Shown here: piece after piece, positions 27,652-36,903 of the stretch
Layout of the letters: each line of letters opens with the position of its first letter
How positions within the stretch are numbered: position 1 is the first letter of the stretch
DNA from: Lacrimispora algidixylanolytica
Lineage (GTDB): Bacteria > Bacillota > Clostridia > Lachnospirales > Lachnospiraceae
Direction: 5' to 3'
Assembly (NCBI RefSeq): GCF_003609635.1
Contig: NZ_MCIA01000008.1
Coordinates: 108,080-172,079, forward strand
DNA length: 64,000 nucleotides
Made by a program: the position numbers and the translations under genes
The notes under the pieces: generated by a model
Told to the model about the DNA's origin: nothing
The model's input: only the letters and a program-made list of their open reading frames with translations
The model's database searches: none

Positions 27652-30600
27652 ATTACATACAACACATTAGGAATTGATATCGGTTCCACAACTGTAAAAA
27701 TAGCGATATTAAACGAGAAGAATGAACTTATATTCTCTGATTATGAACGTCATCTTGCAAACATTCAGGAAGCACTGTCTGGTTTGCTTAAGAAGGCCTT
27801 TGATAAACTTGGTCCAATGGACTTACGACCGGGCATTACAGGTTCCGGCGGTTTGACTTTATCGAAACATTTAAAGGTCACCTTTGTTCAGGAGGTCGTA
27901 GCAGTCGCTACCTCTCTTCAGGATTATGCCCCACATACAGACGTGGCAATCGAACTTGGTGGAGAAGATGCAAAAATTATTTACTTTACCGGTGGCATTG
28001 ACCAGCGTATGAACGGTATCTGCGCAGGTGGAACCGGGTCCTTTATCGACCAGATGGCATCTCTTTTACAGACTGATGCTTCTGGACTGAATGAATACGC
28101 AGCCAATTATAAAGCTATTTATCCCATTGCAGCCCGGTGTGGCGTATTTGCAAAGACGGATATTCAACCACTTATTAATGAAGGGGCTACCAGGGAAGAT
28201 CTTGCGGCTTCTATTTTCCAGGCTGTTGTAAACCAGACCATCAGTGGGCTGGCTTGCGGAAAGCCAATTAGAGGTCACGTTGCATTCCTTGGAGGCCCTT
28301 TGCATTTCCTACCAGAACTAAAGAAAGCATTTATTCGCACCTTGAATTTATCCGATGATGAAATCATTGCACCGGAACATTCTCATCTTTTTGCAGCCAT
28401 CGGTGCGGCCATGAATGCCAATGAAAGTTCTGATTCCTCAGTTTCTCTAGAGGAAATGATTCAAAGACTGTCTAATGGAATTCGCATGGAATTCGAAGTT
28501 AAGCGTATGGCACCTCTATTTGACAGCCAGGAAGATTATGATTCCTTCATGGCTAGGCACAGCAACAACTCCGTTAAAAAAGGGGAACTCTCCTCTTATC
28601 ACGGAAAGTGCTTTTTAGGAATTGACGCTGGATCTACTACCACCAAAGTGGCAGTGGTAGGCGAAGACGGTACCCTTTTATACAGCTTTTACAGCAGCAA
28701 CAACGGAAGTCCGCTTGCTACCGCCGTTAAGGCAATCAAAGAGATTAAAGAGCAACTTACCAGTAACAGCGAGATCGTATGGTCCTGTTCCACTGGATAT
28801 GGTGAAGCTCTGCTTAAAGCAGCTTTCCTTCTTGACGAAGGGGAAGTTGAAACCATTGCCCACTATTATGCGGCAGCCTTTTTTGAGCCAGAGGTGGACT
28901 GTATTTTGGACATCGGCGGTCAGGATATGAAGTGTATCCGTATCAAGAATAACACCGTAGACAGCGTTCAGTTAAACGAAGCTTGTTCCGCCGGGTGCGG
29001 TTCCTTTATTGAGACCTTCGCCAGTTCCTTAAATTACAAGGTACAAGATTTTGCTACGGAAGCTCTATTTGCAAAGAATCCTACGGATCTTGGAACCAGA
29101 TGTACCGTATTTATGAACTCCAATGTAAAGCAGGCCCAGAAGGAAGGGGCTGAGGTTTCCGACATTTCTGCCGGCCTTGCCTATTCCGTTATTAAGAATG
29201 CATTATTTAAAGTAATTAAAATCACCTCTCCGTCTGACTTAGGGCAGCATGTGGTGGTTCAGGGCGGTACCTTTTATAACAATGCCGTTCTCCGCAGCTT
29301 TGAAAAGATTTCTGGCTGCCAGCCTGTACGTCCTGATATAGCAGGAATCATGGGTGCCTTTGGTGCGGCTCTGATTGCAAGAGAGCGTTATGAGGAATCC
29401 GGGAAAACTACGATGTTAAGCCTTGACGATATCCTGAATCTTCATTATGAGACTTCCATGGCCAGATGCAGAAAGTGCACCAACAACTGTGTTCTTACGG
29501 TAAACCGTTTTGACGGAGCACGTAAGTTTATCTCTGGTAACCGATGCGAACGAGGACTTGGAAAAGAAAAAACAAATACTGATGTTCCAAACCTTTTTGA
29601 ATACAAGAACCAGCGTATGTTTGATTATGATCCTCTGACTGAGGACCAGGCGGAGCGCGGAACCATCGGCATCCCCCGAGTTTTAAACCTGTATGAGAAT
29701 TACCCCTACTGGGCAGTTTTCTTCCGGGAATTAAAATTCCGCACCGTAATCTCCCCTCAATCCACCAAAAGTATTTATGAGATGGGGATTGAATCCATAC
29801 CAAGTGAGTCCGAATGTTATCCGGCAAAGCTTGCACACGGTCATGTAGAATGGTTGATTCGAGAAGGAATTAAAACTATTTTCTACCCCTGTATCCCATA
29901 TGAGAGAAACGAATCTCCCGATGCAGGAAACCATTTTAACTGTCCGATTGTCACTTCCTATGCGGAAAATATAAAGAATAACGTAGAAGCAATTCATACG
30001 GAAAATATAAGATTTTTAAATCCATTTATGGCTTTTACCAACGAAGAGATATTAACATCACGTCTGGTTGAAGTAATGAAAAACGAGTTTAATATCCCAG
30101 TATCCGAAATCAAGGACGCTGCACATGCCGCTTGGGATGAACTCATGGCTTCTCGTGCAGATATGGAACGAATGGGAGAAGAAACCATTTTGTGGTTGAA
30201 GGAAAATGACCGCCACGGAATCGTTTTGGCAGGTCGTCCCTACCACGTGGATCCAGAGATCAATCATGGAATACCAGAACTCATTACCTCCTATGGTTTT
30301 GCAGTTTTAACGGAAGATTCTGTTTCCCATCTGGCAGAAATTGAACGCCCCATGATTGTAACAGATCAATGGATGTACCACACCAGACTCTATCAGGCTG
30401 CCAGTCTAGTAAAAAGAGAGCGGAATCTGGATTTAATTCAGCTTACCTCCTTTGGATGCGGCTTAGATGCCGTAACGGCAGACCAGGTTAATGATATCCT
30501 TACCGGATCTGGAAAGATTTATACGACTTTAAAGATCGATGAAGTGAACAACTTAGGTGCTGCTAGAATCCGTATCCGATCCTTAATCGCAGCCTTAAAA

Positions 30601-31893
30601 GTACGTGATAAGGGGCATTATGAACAAAATGTGGTATCAAGTGCCTATAACCGAGTGACCTTTACCAAAGAGATGAAGCAGGATTACACCATACTCTGCC
30701 CTCAGATGTCACCGATCCACTTTGACCTGATTGAGCCTGCTATCCGTGCCTTTGGTTACAAGATCGAAGTACTTCAAAACCATAACCGAACCGCAGTTGA
30801 TACTGGGCTGAAATATGTAAACAACGATGCCTGCTATCCTTCTCTTATTGTAGTTGGCCAAATTATGGATGCACTTCTATCTGGAAGATACGATCTAAAC
30901 CGGACTGCAATTTTCATGAGCCAGACCGGAGGCGGATGTCGTGCTTCCAACTATATTGGTTTTATAAGAAGAGCCTTAGAACGTTCTGATATGGGTCAGA
31001 TCCCTGTTATCTCGGTTAATGCCAATAACATGGAAACGAATCCAGGCTTTCAGATTTCACTGCCTATGCTGACAAAAGCCATGCAGGCAGTTGTTTACGG
31101 CGACGTATTTATGAGAGTGGTATATGCAACCAGACCTTATGAGAAGGTGCCCGGCTCTGCCAATGCCCTTCATGATCGGTGGAAACAGCGTTGTATCCAG
31201 GCTCTGTCTAAGAAATCTGCAGACATGATAACATTCTCCCGTAACATTAGGGGAATCATCAGAGACTTTGATTCTCTGGAACGTGATGCAATCACAAAAC
31301 CTAAGGTCGGCGTCGTAGGAGAGATTCTAGTCAAGTTTTCTCCTCTTGCAAACAACAACATTGTAGATCTTTTGGAGGCAGAAGGTGCCGAGGCAGTTAT
31401 GCCTGATTTAATGGATTTCCTTTTATACTGCTTCTATAACAATAACTTTAAGGCCGAGAAACTGGGCGGCAAAAAGACAACGGCAATCTTATCTAATATG
31501 GGAATCTCCCTGTTGGAGTTCTTCCGCAGAACTGCGAAAAAAGAACTGGAAAAGAGCAGCCATTTCACAGCTCCTTCTCATATCGGTAACCTTGCAGATA
31601 TGGCCAAGGAATTTGTTTCCATTGGCAACCAGACAGGGGAAGGCTGGTTCCTTACCGGCGAGATGCTAGAACTGATTCACACTGGAACCAACAACATTGT
31701 ATGTACCCAGCCATTTGGCTGCCTTCCAAACCACATTGTGGGAAAAGGTGTCATCAAGGAGCTTCGTAAAGAGTATCCAGATTCTAATATCATAGCCGTT
31801 GACTATGACCCTGGTGCTAGTGAAGTAAACCAGTTAAACCGTATTAAGCTAATGCTTGCTACCGCTCAGAAAAATCTTTCAAAAGGGCAGTAA
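27649..31893 (+). CDS. giant 2-hydroxyacyl-CoA dehydratase activase-related protein
   Basis: About 1414 residues. Two ASKHA ATPase domains of the BadF/HgdC type follow each other (GIDIGSTTVKIAI near residue 8; FLGIDAGSTTTKVAVVG near 322), each with a cluster-binding cysteine region (GGTGSFIDQM; NEACSAGCGSFIETF). A CxxCxxxC segment lies near residue 607, then a DUF2229-type domain and a C-terminal HgdB/dehydratase-like domain (QTGGGCRASNYIGFIRR). The family is common in anaerobes; the ATPase drives one electron into a dehydratase, but the substrate is unknown. A GTG at 27595 is in frame without a binding site; ATG 27649 begins just before the first domain. Confidence 0.85.
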   Translation: MITYNTLGIDIGSTTVKIAILNEKNELIFSDYERHLANIQEALSGLLKKAFDKLGPMDLRPGITGSGGLTLSKHLKVTFVQEVVAVATSLQDYAPHTDVAIELGGEDAKIIYFTGGIDQRMNGICAGGTGSFIDQMASLLQTDASGLNEYAANYKAIYPIAARCGVFAKTDIQPLINEGATREDLAASIFQAVVNQTISGLACGKPIRGHVAFLGGPLHFLPELKKAFIRTLNLSDDEIIAPEHSHLFAAIGAAMNANESSDSSVSLEEMIQRLSNGIRMEFEVKRMAPLFDSQEDYDSFMARHSNNSVKKGELSSYHGKCFLGIDAGSTTTKVAVVGEDGTLLYSFYSSNNGSPLATAVKAIKEIKEQLTSNSEIVWSCSTGYGEALLKAAFLLDEGEVETIAHYYAAAFFEPEVDCILDIGGQDMKCIRIKNNTVDSVQLNEACSAGCGSFIETFASSLNYKVQDFATEALFAKNPTDLGTRCTVFMNSNVKQAQKEGAEVSDISAGLAYSVIKNALFKVIKITSPSDLGQHVVVQGGTFYNNAVLRSFEKISGCQPVRPDIAGIMGAFGAALIARERYEESGKTTMLSLDDILNLHYETSMARCRKCTNNCVLTVNRFDGARKFISGNRCERGLGKEKTNTDVPNLFEYKNQRMFDYDPLTEDQAERGTIGIPRVLNLYENYPYWAVFFRELKFRTVISPQSTKSIYEMGIESIPSESECYPAKLAHGHVEWLIREGIKTIFYPCIPYERNESPDAGNHFNCPIVTSYAENIKNNVEAIHTENIRFLNPFMAFTNEEILTSRLVEVMKNEFNIPVSEIKDAAHAAWDELMASRADMERMGEETILWLKENDRHGIVLAGRPYHVDPEINHGIPELITSYGFAVLTEDSVSHLAEIERPMIVTDQWMYHTRLYQAASLVKRERNLDLIQLTSFGCGLDAVTADQVNDILTGSGKIYTTLKIDEVNNLGAARIRIRSLIAALKVRDKGHYEQNVVSSAYNRVTFTKEMKQDYTILCPQMSPIHFDLIEPAIRAFGYKIEVLQNHNRTAVDTGLKYVNNDACYPSLIVVGQIMDALLSGRYDLNRTAIFMSQTGGGCRASNYIGFIRRALERSDMGQIPVISVNANNMETNPGFQISLPMLTKAMQAVVYGDVFMRVVYATRPYEKVPGSANALHDRWKQRCIQALSKKSADMITFSRNIRGIIRDFDSLERDAITKPKVGVVGEILVKFSPLANNNIVDLLEAEGAEAVMPDLMDFLLYCFYNNNFKAEKLGGKKTTAILSNMGISLLEFFRRTAKKELEKSSHFTAPSHIGNLADMAKEFVSIGNQTGEGWFLTGEMLELIHTGTNNIVCTQPFGCLPNHIVGKGVIKELRKEYPDSNIIAVDYDPGASEVNQLNRIKLMLATAQKNLSKGQ

Positions 31894-31910
31894 ATTATAT
31901 GTAACAATAG

Positions 31911-31959
31911 AAAACGGTAGGTAGAACTGGGAATATCCCATGTTTTATCTACCGTTTTT
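31911..31959 (+). terminator. terminator after the giant activase
   Basis: AAAACGGTAG and CTACCGTTTTT arms 17 bases after the stop. The rest of 31960-32220 contains no gene I can support; a 37-codon minus-strand open stretch ending near 32067 has no start or family. Confidence 0.75.
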
Positions 31960-32220
31960 AATATTGTTTCTTTCCTGAATTATTTGTTTTTGGTGACTGG
32001 AGGAAAGAACAAGTTTTTTGTGATTTCTTCTATTAATAATGTTTCCTTGTAAGAGAGAAGTCATATACCCAAGTTTTGACCGTGTTGAACATCCCAGAGC
32101 ACCTGATTGGTGTTATCATTAGCAAAATAGCATGGACCCTTCGGAGACTTTTCCTGGGAAGAAGAATTTAACTTCTAATAAAATAGCACAAATGCAGAGA
32201 GGTTCATCTCTCCCCGTCTT

Positions 32221-33072
32221 TCATGTAATAGCCAGAACAGATTCTAAACAGCCGTTCTCCACTGCATTCTTAAGCTCAAAGCTAAAATCATGCATATCAG
32301 ACATAAGATAATTTCCCAACTCTTCATTCCCAGCAAATAGAACATCCATAAGCTTAAAAATTCCTTCTTTTAATGCCACTTCTATAACCTCTCTGCTATT
32401 CCTATACACATACTCTTTTACTCGTTCCTGCTCTTTCTTAGTATATCCTCTGGTATTGATTTCTTTTCCTGCAATCCAGCCCCCTAATATATTTCTTACT
32501 GTTATTGCCGCCACATTGATGATAAGCTCATCACAGTCCCCAGAATAAGCAGTTAGCACATGCCTGATATATTCCTCTGGAAGCTTCCGTAAAAACAGTT
32601 GTTCTAAATATACGCAATCTACATAAATCTGTATGGCATTGATTCCGCACAAGTTTCCCATTGGAAAAAGAACTGGATAATCCAGGGTGAGGATATGGTT
32701 CTGGGGCTGAAAACGAAAGTCATAGTAAAGAAAAAATCCTGGTATTCCTTTTACAAAGGTTTCATAATAACAACGGTTTCCATAGGAATGAAATTCTTCC
32801 ATCATTTCATTGTACTGTATTTTGGTGTCCTTTGTCTTTTGAACCACCATCTCATATCCCATATTGTATGCATTTTTTGCATCTGTGAGATCCCCTCTGG
32901 TTATTAGTCCCCCTCCCTCCAGATCCTGATCCTCATACTCACGAATACAATATAAGACTGCTTCCATAAGCTGTCTGGCCTTTTCATAGGTAATGGAGGT
33001 GCTTTCCTTGGAGGTATATTTTGCTGCTAGTTCCCCCACCAGGGGCAATAAATCCTCCGTTTTAAAATTCAT
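32221..33072 (-). CDS. unknown protein, DUF6179-like
   Basis: A 283-residue protein starting MNFKTEDLLPLVGELAAKYT. It is helical and soluble, with conserved-looking SKESTSITYEKARQLMEAVLY and YDFRFQPQNHILTLDYPV segments. I associate it with the DUF6179 family of Lachnospiraceae, which is paired with a DUF6323 protein; this is from memory and not verified. The start at 33072 overlaps the end of the upstream gene by 11 bases and follows a run of GAGGAGGAGG, so the two are translationally coupled. No catalytic motif seen. Confidence 0.6.
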   Translation of the reverse strand: MNFKTEDLLPLVGELAAKYTSKESTSITYEKARQLMEAVLYCIREYEDQDLEGGGLITRGDLTDAKNAYNMGYEMVVQKTKDTKIQYNEMMEEFHSYGNRCYYETFVKGIPGFFLYYDFRFQPQNHILTLDYPVLFPMGNLCGINAIQIYVDCVYLEQLFLRKLPEEYIRHVLTAYSGDCDELIINVAAITVRNILGGWIAGKEINTRGYTKKEQERVKEYVYRNSREVIEVALKEGIFKLMDVLFAGNEELGNYLMSDMHDFSFELKNAVENGCLESVLAIT

Positions 33073-33532
33073 CTTCCTCCTCCTCTTCCTCATCCTCATC
33101 CATACATAGGCCATACCTAGCTCTTTTTGCAAGCCTTTGAAGACCTGTATCCTCCAGATAATCCAAAGACCCCTGGCATGGCCCGTCAAATAACTCCTTC
33201 ATGGCATCCACCAACTCATCATCTGTATATTCATCTAGGGATTCATTTTTATAGAAATAAAATATTTCCTGCAGTCTTCCCAGAGTCTCTACGTAATTGT
33301 CTTGGTGAATATAAGGGGAATCACAAAAAGCAATTATTAATTTAGGTAGAATCCCCTCTCCAAATTCAACTCTCTGCTCTTTTTTTAGGACATCTCTTCT
33401 TTCATTTAATAACAAAGATGTCTCCTCATCACTTAAAACCAGCCCGAATTTAGCCGTATACTCATTAGCTGCCTTCAAAACAGCTACTTGACTACTACTA
33501 TTACTTACCTGAAACCATTGCTCCTCACCCAT
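33062..33532 (-). CDS. unknown protein, DUF6323-like
   Basis: A 156-residue protein with a helical body (LSDEETSLLLNERRDVLKK, VEFGEGILPKLIIAFCDSPY) and an extremely acidic C-terminus (a dozen Asp/Glu residues after CMDEDE). Resembles the DUF6323 family that accompanies DUF6179. The repeated GAG/GAA codons of the acidic tail double as the ribosome binding site of the next gene. The function is unknown. Confidence 0.6.
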   Translation of the reverse strand: MGEEQWFQVSNSSSQVAVLKAANEYTAKFGLVLSDEETSLLLNERRDVLKKEQRVEFGEGILPKLIIAFCDSPYIHQDNYVETLGRLQEIFYFYKNESLDEYTDDELVDAMKELFDGPCQGSLDYLEDTGLQRLAKRARYGLCMDEDEEEEEEDEF

Positions 33533-33833
33533 AAAAATCTCCTCTCCTACTTATAAATTCAAAGTTTACGCCTACTCCGGGTAAATTACAAGTCTTGAAA
33601 AAAAGTTAATTTTGTGGTAATATAAATACTAAGAAAGGCAGAATTACCTGTCTTTTTTTCTTTTATTTTCCAATCTCTTTCTCTCAAGAAAGCCTCTATG
33701 ACCCTAGATTTTACGATAAAATGGGCATTTCTTCATAACTCTTAATTTTCTCCATTACCATAATACGGAAATGTTACAAAATTATTAATTTTTTGCGCAT
33801 TTCTTACGCATTCTTACGCCTTTTTTACTTGGC

Positions 33834-33864
33834 TTGACCTTGGACCTACTCCATGGTTTAAAGT
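33834..33864 (+). promoter_or_regulatory. MerR-type promoter with operator in a 19-bp spacer
   Basis: TTGACC (33834-33839), a 19-base spacer and TAAAGT (33859-33864). The spacer region holds a near-perfect palindrome (33837-33857; ACCTTGGA and TCCATGGT around CCTAC). A long spacer carrying a palindrome is the hallmark of promoters activated by MerR-family proteins. It leads into the gene at 33920. No MerR gene is in the window. The rest of 33533-33833 shows no gene. Confidence 0.6.
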
Positions 33865-33919
33865 CACACTATCAGCGAACGACGCTGGAGAACAATAGGA
33901 GTTTGAAAGGAGATTGAAT

Positions 33920-35347
33920 ATGAAAAAACAGAAACTGAAATGGATTGTACCCTGCGCGGCTGCGCTTTTTACCATAGGTGCCTCAATGACATCTTTCGCA
34001 GCACAGGGTTGGGTCGAGGAAAACAATTCTTGGGTTTTTTACAACAATGATGGAGACCGTGCATCTGATAGCTGGAAGAAATCAGGAGATAGCTGGTTCT
34101 ACCTTGATGATGACGGCCAGATGGTTGACAATCAGCTCGTAGAGTCTGATGGCAACTACTACTATGTAAACTCTAATGGTGCAATGGTAACCAACGAGTG
34201 GCGTGAACTTCCTTCCGATGATGATGATGATGACGAAGATGGACAGAGCTCATACTGGTATTACTTTGGAAGCAACGGTAAAGCTTATAAAGCAACCAAT
34301 TCCGGTAAGACAAACTTTAAGTCTGTAAAGATCGCTAATGGCGAAGTTCGTGACTACGCATTCGATAATGACGGCAGAATGCTTTTTGGCTGGGTAAACG
34401 AAGATGCAGCACGTGTTACCGGCGATGACGCTTGGAAAGAAGGAACCTATTTCTTAGGAGCTAATAACGACGGCGCAAAGACAAGCAATGCATGGAAATC
34501 TATCGATGTTGATGATAATGACAACTCAAAAGAGAACTTTGACGGAAAATACTGGTTCTACTTCGGAGCAAATGGTAAGAAGATGAAAGATACTTCTAAG
34601 ACCATCAACGGACGTAAATACCGTTTCAATGAATTCGGTGCTGCAGAATCTGAGTGGTATGAGAAGGCAACTTCTGCAACTGCAACCAATGCAAATCAGT
34701 ATTACAACCTTCCAGAGCAGTCATGGCTTGCTAAGGGCTGGTTCAAAACAGTTCCTAGTGAAACGATTGACGCAGAAGCACATGATAATGGCGATGAGTA
34801 CTGGTTCTACTCAAACACTAGTGGTGATTTAGTAGCTAGCCAGATCAAGACCATCAATGGCTTAAGATATGCATTCAATGAAAAGGGAGAAATGCTTGAC
34901 GGACTTTACAAGCTTACCTTTGATTCTAGCAAAAAGATCACTTCTTATGATGAGATCGAAACAGAAGCAGATTTCCCAGCAGTAGGCGATGAAGGCGAAG
35001 TTTACTACTTCGGTACCTCTCCAAAAGAAGGTGCTATGACTACTGGTAAGACTACCATTGATATCGATGGCGAGAAGTACACTTACAACTTCCGTAAATC
35101 CGGAAGCAACAAGGGTGCTGGCTACAACGGCATCAACGATGACAGTATCTACATCCAGGGCCGTATGTTAAAGGCTGATAAAGATGATAAGTACAAAGTC
35201 ATTGAATTCAACAGCAAAGAGTACTTAGTTGGTACAAGCGGAAAGCTTGCTAAGAATAAGTCAAACGTTCAGGATGGCGATGGCAAGTACTACAAGACCA
35301 ACAGTGACGGAACGATCAAAGAATCCGGTTACGACAAATTAAAGTAA
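33920..35347 (+). CDS. secreted cell-wall-binding-repeat protein
   Basis: A 475-residue exported protein. The signal peptide (MKKQKLKWIVPCAAALFTIG, cleavage after SFA) is followed by aromatic-glycine repeats of the choline/glucan-binding type (WVFYNNDGDRASDSW, WFYLDDDGQMV, YYYVNSNGAMVTNEW, WYYFGSNGKAYK and further degenerate copies) over the whole length, with an Asp-rich linker (SDDDDDDED). No catalytic domain is present, so it probably decorates the wall or binds a polysaccharide. ATG 33920 is chosen because AGGAG lies 7 bases upstream. Expression probably depends on the MerR-type promoter. Confidence 0.88.
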   Translation: MKKQKLKWIVPCAAALFTIGASMTSFAAQGWVEENNSWVFYNNDGDRASDSWKKSGDSWFYLDDDGQMVDNQLVESDGNYYYVNSNGAMVTNEWRELPSDDDDDDEDGQSSYWYYFGSNGKAYKATNSGKTNFKSVKIANGEVRDYAFDNDGRMLFGWVNEDAARVTGDDAWKEGTYFLGANNDGAKTSNAWKSIDVDDNDNSKENFDGKYWFYFGANGKKMKDTSKTINGRKYRFNEFGAAESEWYEKATSATATNANQYYNLPEQSWLAKGWFKTVPSETIDAEAHDNGDEYWFYSNTSGDLVASQIKTINGLRYAFNEKGEMLDGLYKLTFDSSKKITSYDEIETEADFPAVGDEGEVYYFGTSPKEGAMTTGKTTIDIDGEKYTYNFRKSGSNKGAGYNGINDDSIYIQGRMLKADKDDKYKVIEFNSKEYLVGTSGKLAKNKSNVQDGDGKYYKTNSDGTIKESGYDKLK

Positions 35348-35354
35348 TTCACTA

Positions 35355-35394
35355 ACAGCAGCCCTCGGCACTCTCCGGGGCTGCTGTTTTTTTT
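35355..35394 (+). terminator. terminator of the wall-binding protein gene
   Basis: AACAGCAGCCC / GGGGCTGCTGTT stem followed by eight T. Confidence 0.9.
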
Positions 35395-35476
35395 GCGTTA
35401 ATTATCTGTTCCTTTCTAAATCCAACCACTTGCATGGCCATTTTACAAGTGATAAGATAGAAATAAAAGGAAAAGG

Positions 35477-36424
35477 ATGGATCCCCTTATGTATCAGGCA
35501 TATTTGTTTGTTCATTTTAAGGAAAAAGAAACCCCAGACGGAGAACAGGTTTACTTTGGGTTAAGCCAAGACGGCTTTCACTGGGAAGAGACAAATGGAG
35601 GAGCGCCAATTCTCACTAGCGCCATTGGTGAGCAAGGTGTCAGGGACTTTACCATCTTACGAAAAGAAGATGGGACTTACTGCATTCTGGCCACGGATTT
35701 AAGTCTTGCCAGAAATTTCAAAACAAAGTATAAAGGAAGTTGGGACGAGGTCGGCAAAAACGGAAGTAAATCACTCATACTCTGGCAGTCAGCCGATCTA
35801 ATCCACTGGTCTAAACCTCAGGCAATTTCATTTGTTGATGAATCCTTTGGTTGCGTTTGGGCACCTGATATCATAAGGGATGAGAAAACTGGAGAATATA
35901 TCATTCATTGGTCCTCCTCCCATTCTTCCAATCATTACGGACCTAAGAAAATATATGGCACAAGAACTAGAGACTTTGAGCATTTTACCCCACCTTTTGT
36001 TCTTTTCGAGAGGGATGAAATCGGAATCATCGATTCTGCCATGTATCAGGAAAATGGCCGTTATTATCTTTTTGTTAAAAGCGAAGCAAACCCGGAAACT
36101 ATTATGTTGCTGCAATCAGATTCTGTGACAGGTCCCTTTACTCCCATTAAAGCGTTTTCCGAGGAGATGAAAAAGCTGGAACAGGGCCAGTACGAAGCCC
36201 CTACTGCATTTCGTATGGAAGACGGACGCTGGTGCCTGCTTTTGGATTTTTATGGAACCGTTAAGGAAAAACAGGGATACATTCCATTTGTTTCTGATGA
36301 TATACATACTGGACGTTTTATTAGAAGTGATGAATCTTTTTTCTTTCCCTACGGTTTTAAGCACGGAACCGTGCTCACACTTACAAATCAGGAATATGAG
36401 CGCTTAAAAAAAGCTTATTTATAA
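35477..36424 (+). CDS. GH43-like five-bladed beta-propeller glycosidase
   Basis: A 315-residue protein with the propeller outline of GH43/GH62-type arabinosidases and xylosidases: LFVHFKEKETPDGEQVYFGLS, RDFTILRKEDGTYCILATDLS, FGCVWAPDI (conserved Asp) and QYEAPTAF with a candidate acid Glu. No signal peptide, so it acts inside the cell. It stands alone with an AAGGAAAAGG site at the start; ATG 35489 is an alternative. The substrate may be an arabinose or xylose oligomer, which would fit the arabinose operon, but that is inference. Confidence 0.72.
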   Translation: MDPLMYQAYLFVHFKEKETPDGEQVYFGLSQDGFHWEETNGGAPILTSAIGEQGVRDFTILRKEDGTYCILATDLSLARNFKTKYKGSWDEVGKNGSKSLILWQSADLIHWSKPQAISFVDESFGCVWAPDIIRDEKTGEYIIHWSSSHSSNHYGPKKIYGTRTRDFEHFTPPFVLFERDEIGIIDSAMYQENGRYYLFVKSEANPETIMLLQSDSVTGPFTPIKAFSEEMKKLEQGQYEAPTAFRMEDGRWCLLLDFYGTVKEKQGYIPFVSDDIHTGRFIRSDESFFFPYGFKHGTVLTLTNQEYERLKKAYL

Positions 36425-36501
36425 AGAAAAATTTGGCATAATAAATTTCGTCTTTCGGTCTACAATAATAGAAGTAACAGTCAATGAAGGAGGGTTTATC
36501 T

Positions 36502-36672
36502 ATGTTAGTAGGCGGAAAAAACGAATGTATCGCATGTACCATCGACAACTGCACCTATCACGCAAAAAGTGAGGATTACTGTACTCTGGAAAAAATCCAG
36601 GTAGGTACTCACGAACAGAATCCAACCAAGAAAGAATGCACCGATTGTGAATCTTTCAAAAACCAGGCATAA
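36502..36672 (+). CDS. DUF1540 small cysteine-rich protein
   Basis: A 56-residue protein with the DUF1540 pattern: C-x-x-C-x-x-x-x-C-x-YH (ECIACTIDNCTYHAKSEDYC), then CTDCESF near the end. Small cysteine-rich proteins of this kind are common in clostridia and probably bind a metal; the role is unknown. The start at 36502 follows GGAGGG with 8 bases spacing. Confidence 0.8.
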   Translation: MLVGGKNECIACTIDNCTYHAKSEDYCTLEKIQVGTHEQNPTKKECTDCESFKNQA

Positions 36673-36695
36673 AATCCAGATTTAATTTCCTCCCA

Positions 36696-36727
36696 AAAAC
36701 TGCGCAGAAGTCACTGCGCAGTTTTTT
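36696..36727 (+). terminator. terminator after the DUF1540 gene
   Basis: AAACTGCGCAG / CTGCGCAGTTTTTT with a 6-base loop. Confidence 0.9.
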
Positions 36728-36740
36728 ATGAAAAAGTTAT

Positions 36741-36830
36741 GACTTGCCGTACTCTAGAGCAGACTCTCTGCCACAAGAGTGGCGATTTTTCTTATGCGTG
36801 CCATGTGAAGCCAGCTCGGTAGAGCTTTTT
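36741..36830 (+). repeat. structured intergenic repeat, copy 2
   Basis: Second copy of the element at 15781-15865. The core 36741-36783 shows GAG-CAGA-CTC and GCCAC-AAG-AGTGGC hairpins; against copy 1 the changes C18-G25 to A18-T25 and T31-A42 to C31-G42 (core numbering) keep both stems. The following CTTATGCGTGCCATGTG matches copy 1. It ends in AGCTC-GGTA-GAGCT-TTTTA, a small terminator hairpin that copy 1 lacks in clear form. Confidence 0.55.
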
Positions 36831-36858
36831 ATGCATTAGTACTCGATTTCCTATTACA

Positions 36859-36888
36859 TAAAAAGCTGCAGGAGATTTCCCTGCAGCT
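36859..36888 (-). terminator. glyA terminator
   Basis: AGCTGCAGG / CCTGCAGCT stem followed on the minus strand by TTTTTA, 16 bases after the glyA stop. Confidence 0.8.
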
Positions 36889-36903
36889 AATAATATTTCT
36901 AAT

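Noticed and set aside
32067..32180. 37-codon minus-strand open stretch after the giant activase
   Set aside because: It has no start codon with a binding site and no family I recognise; could be a gene remnant but cannot be supported.
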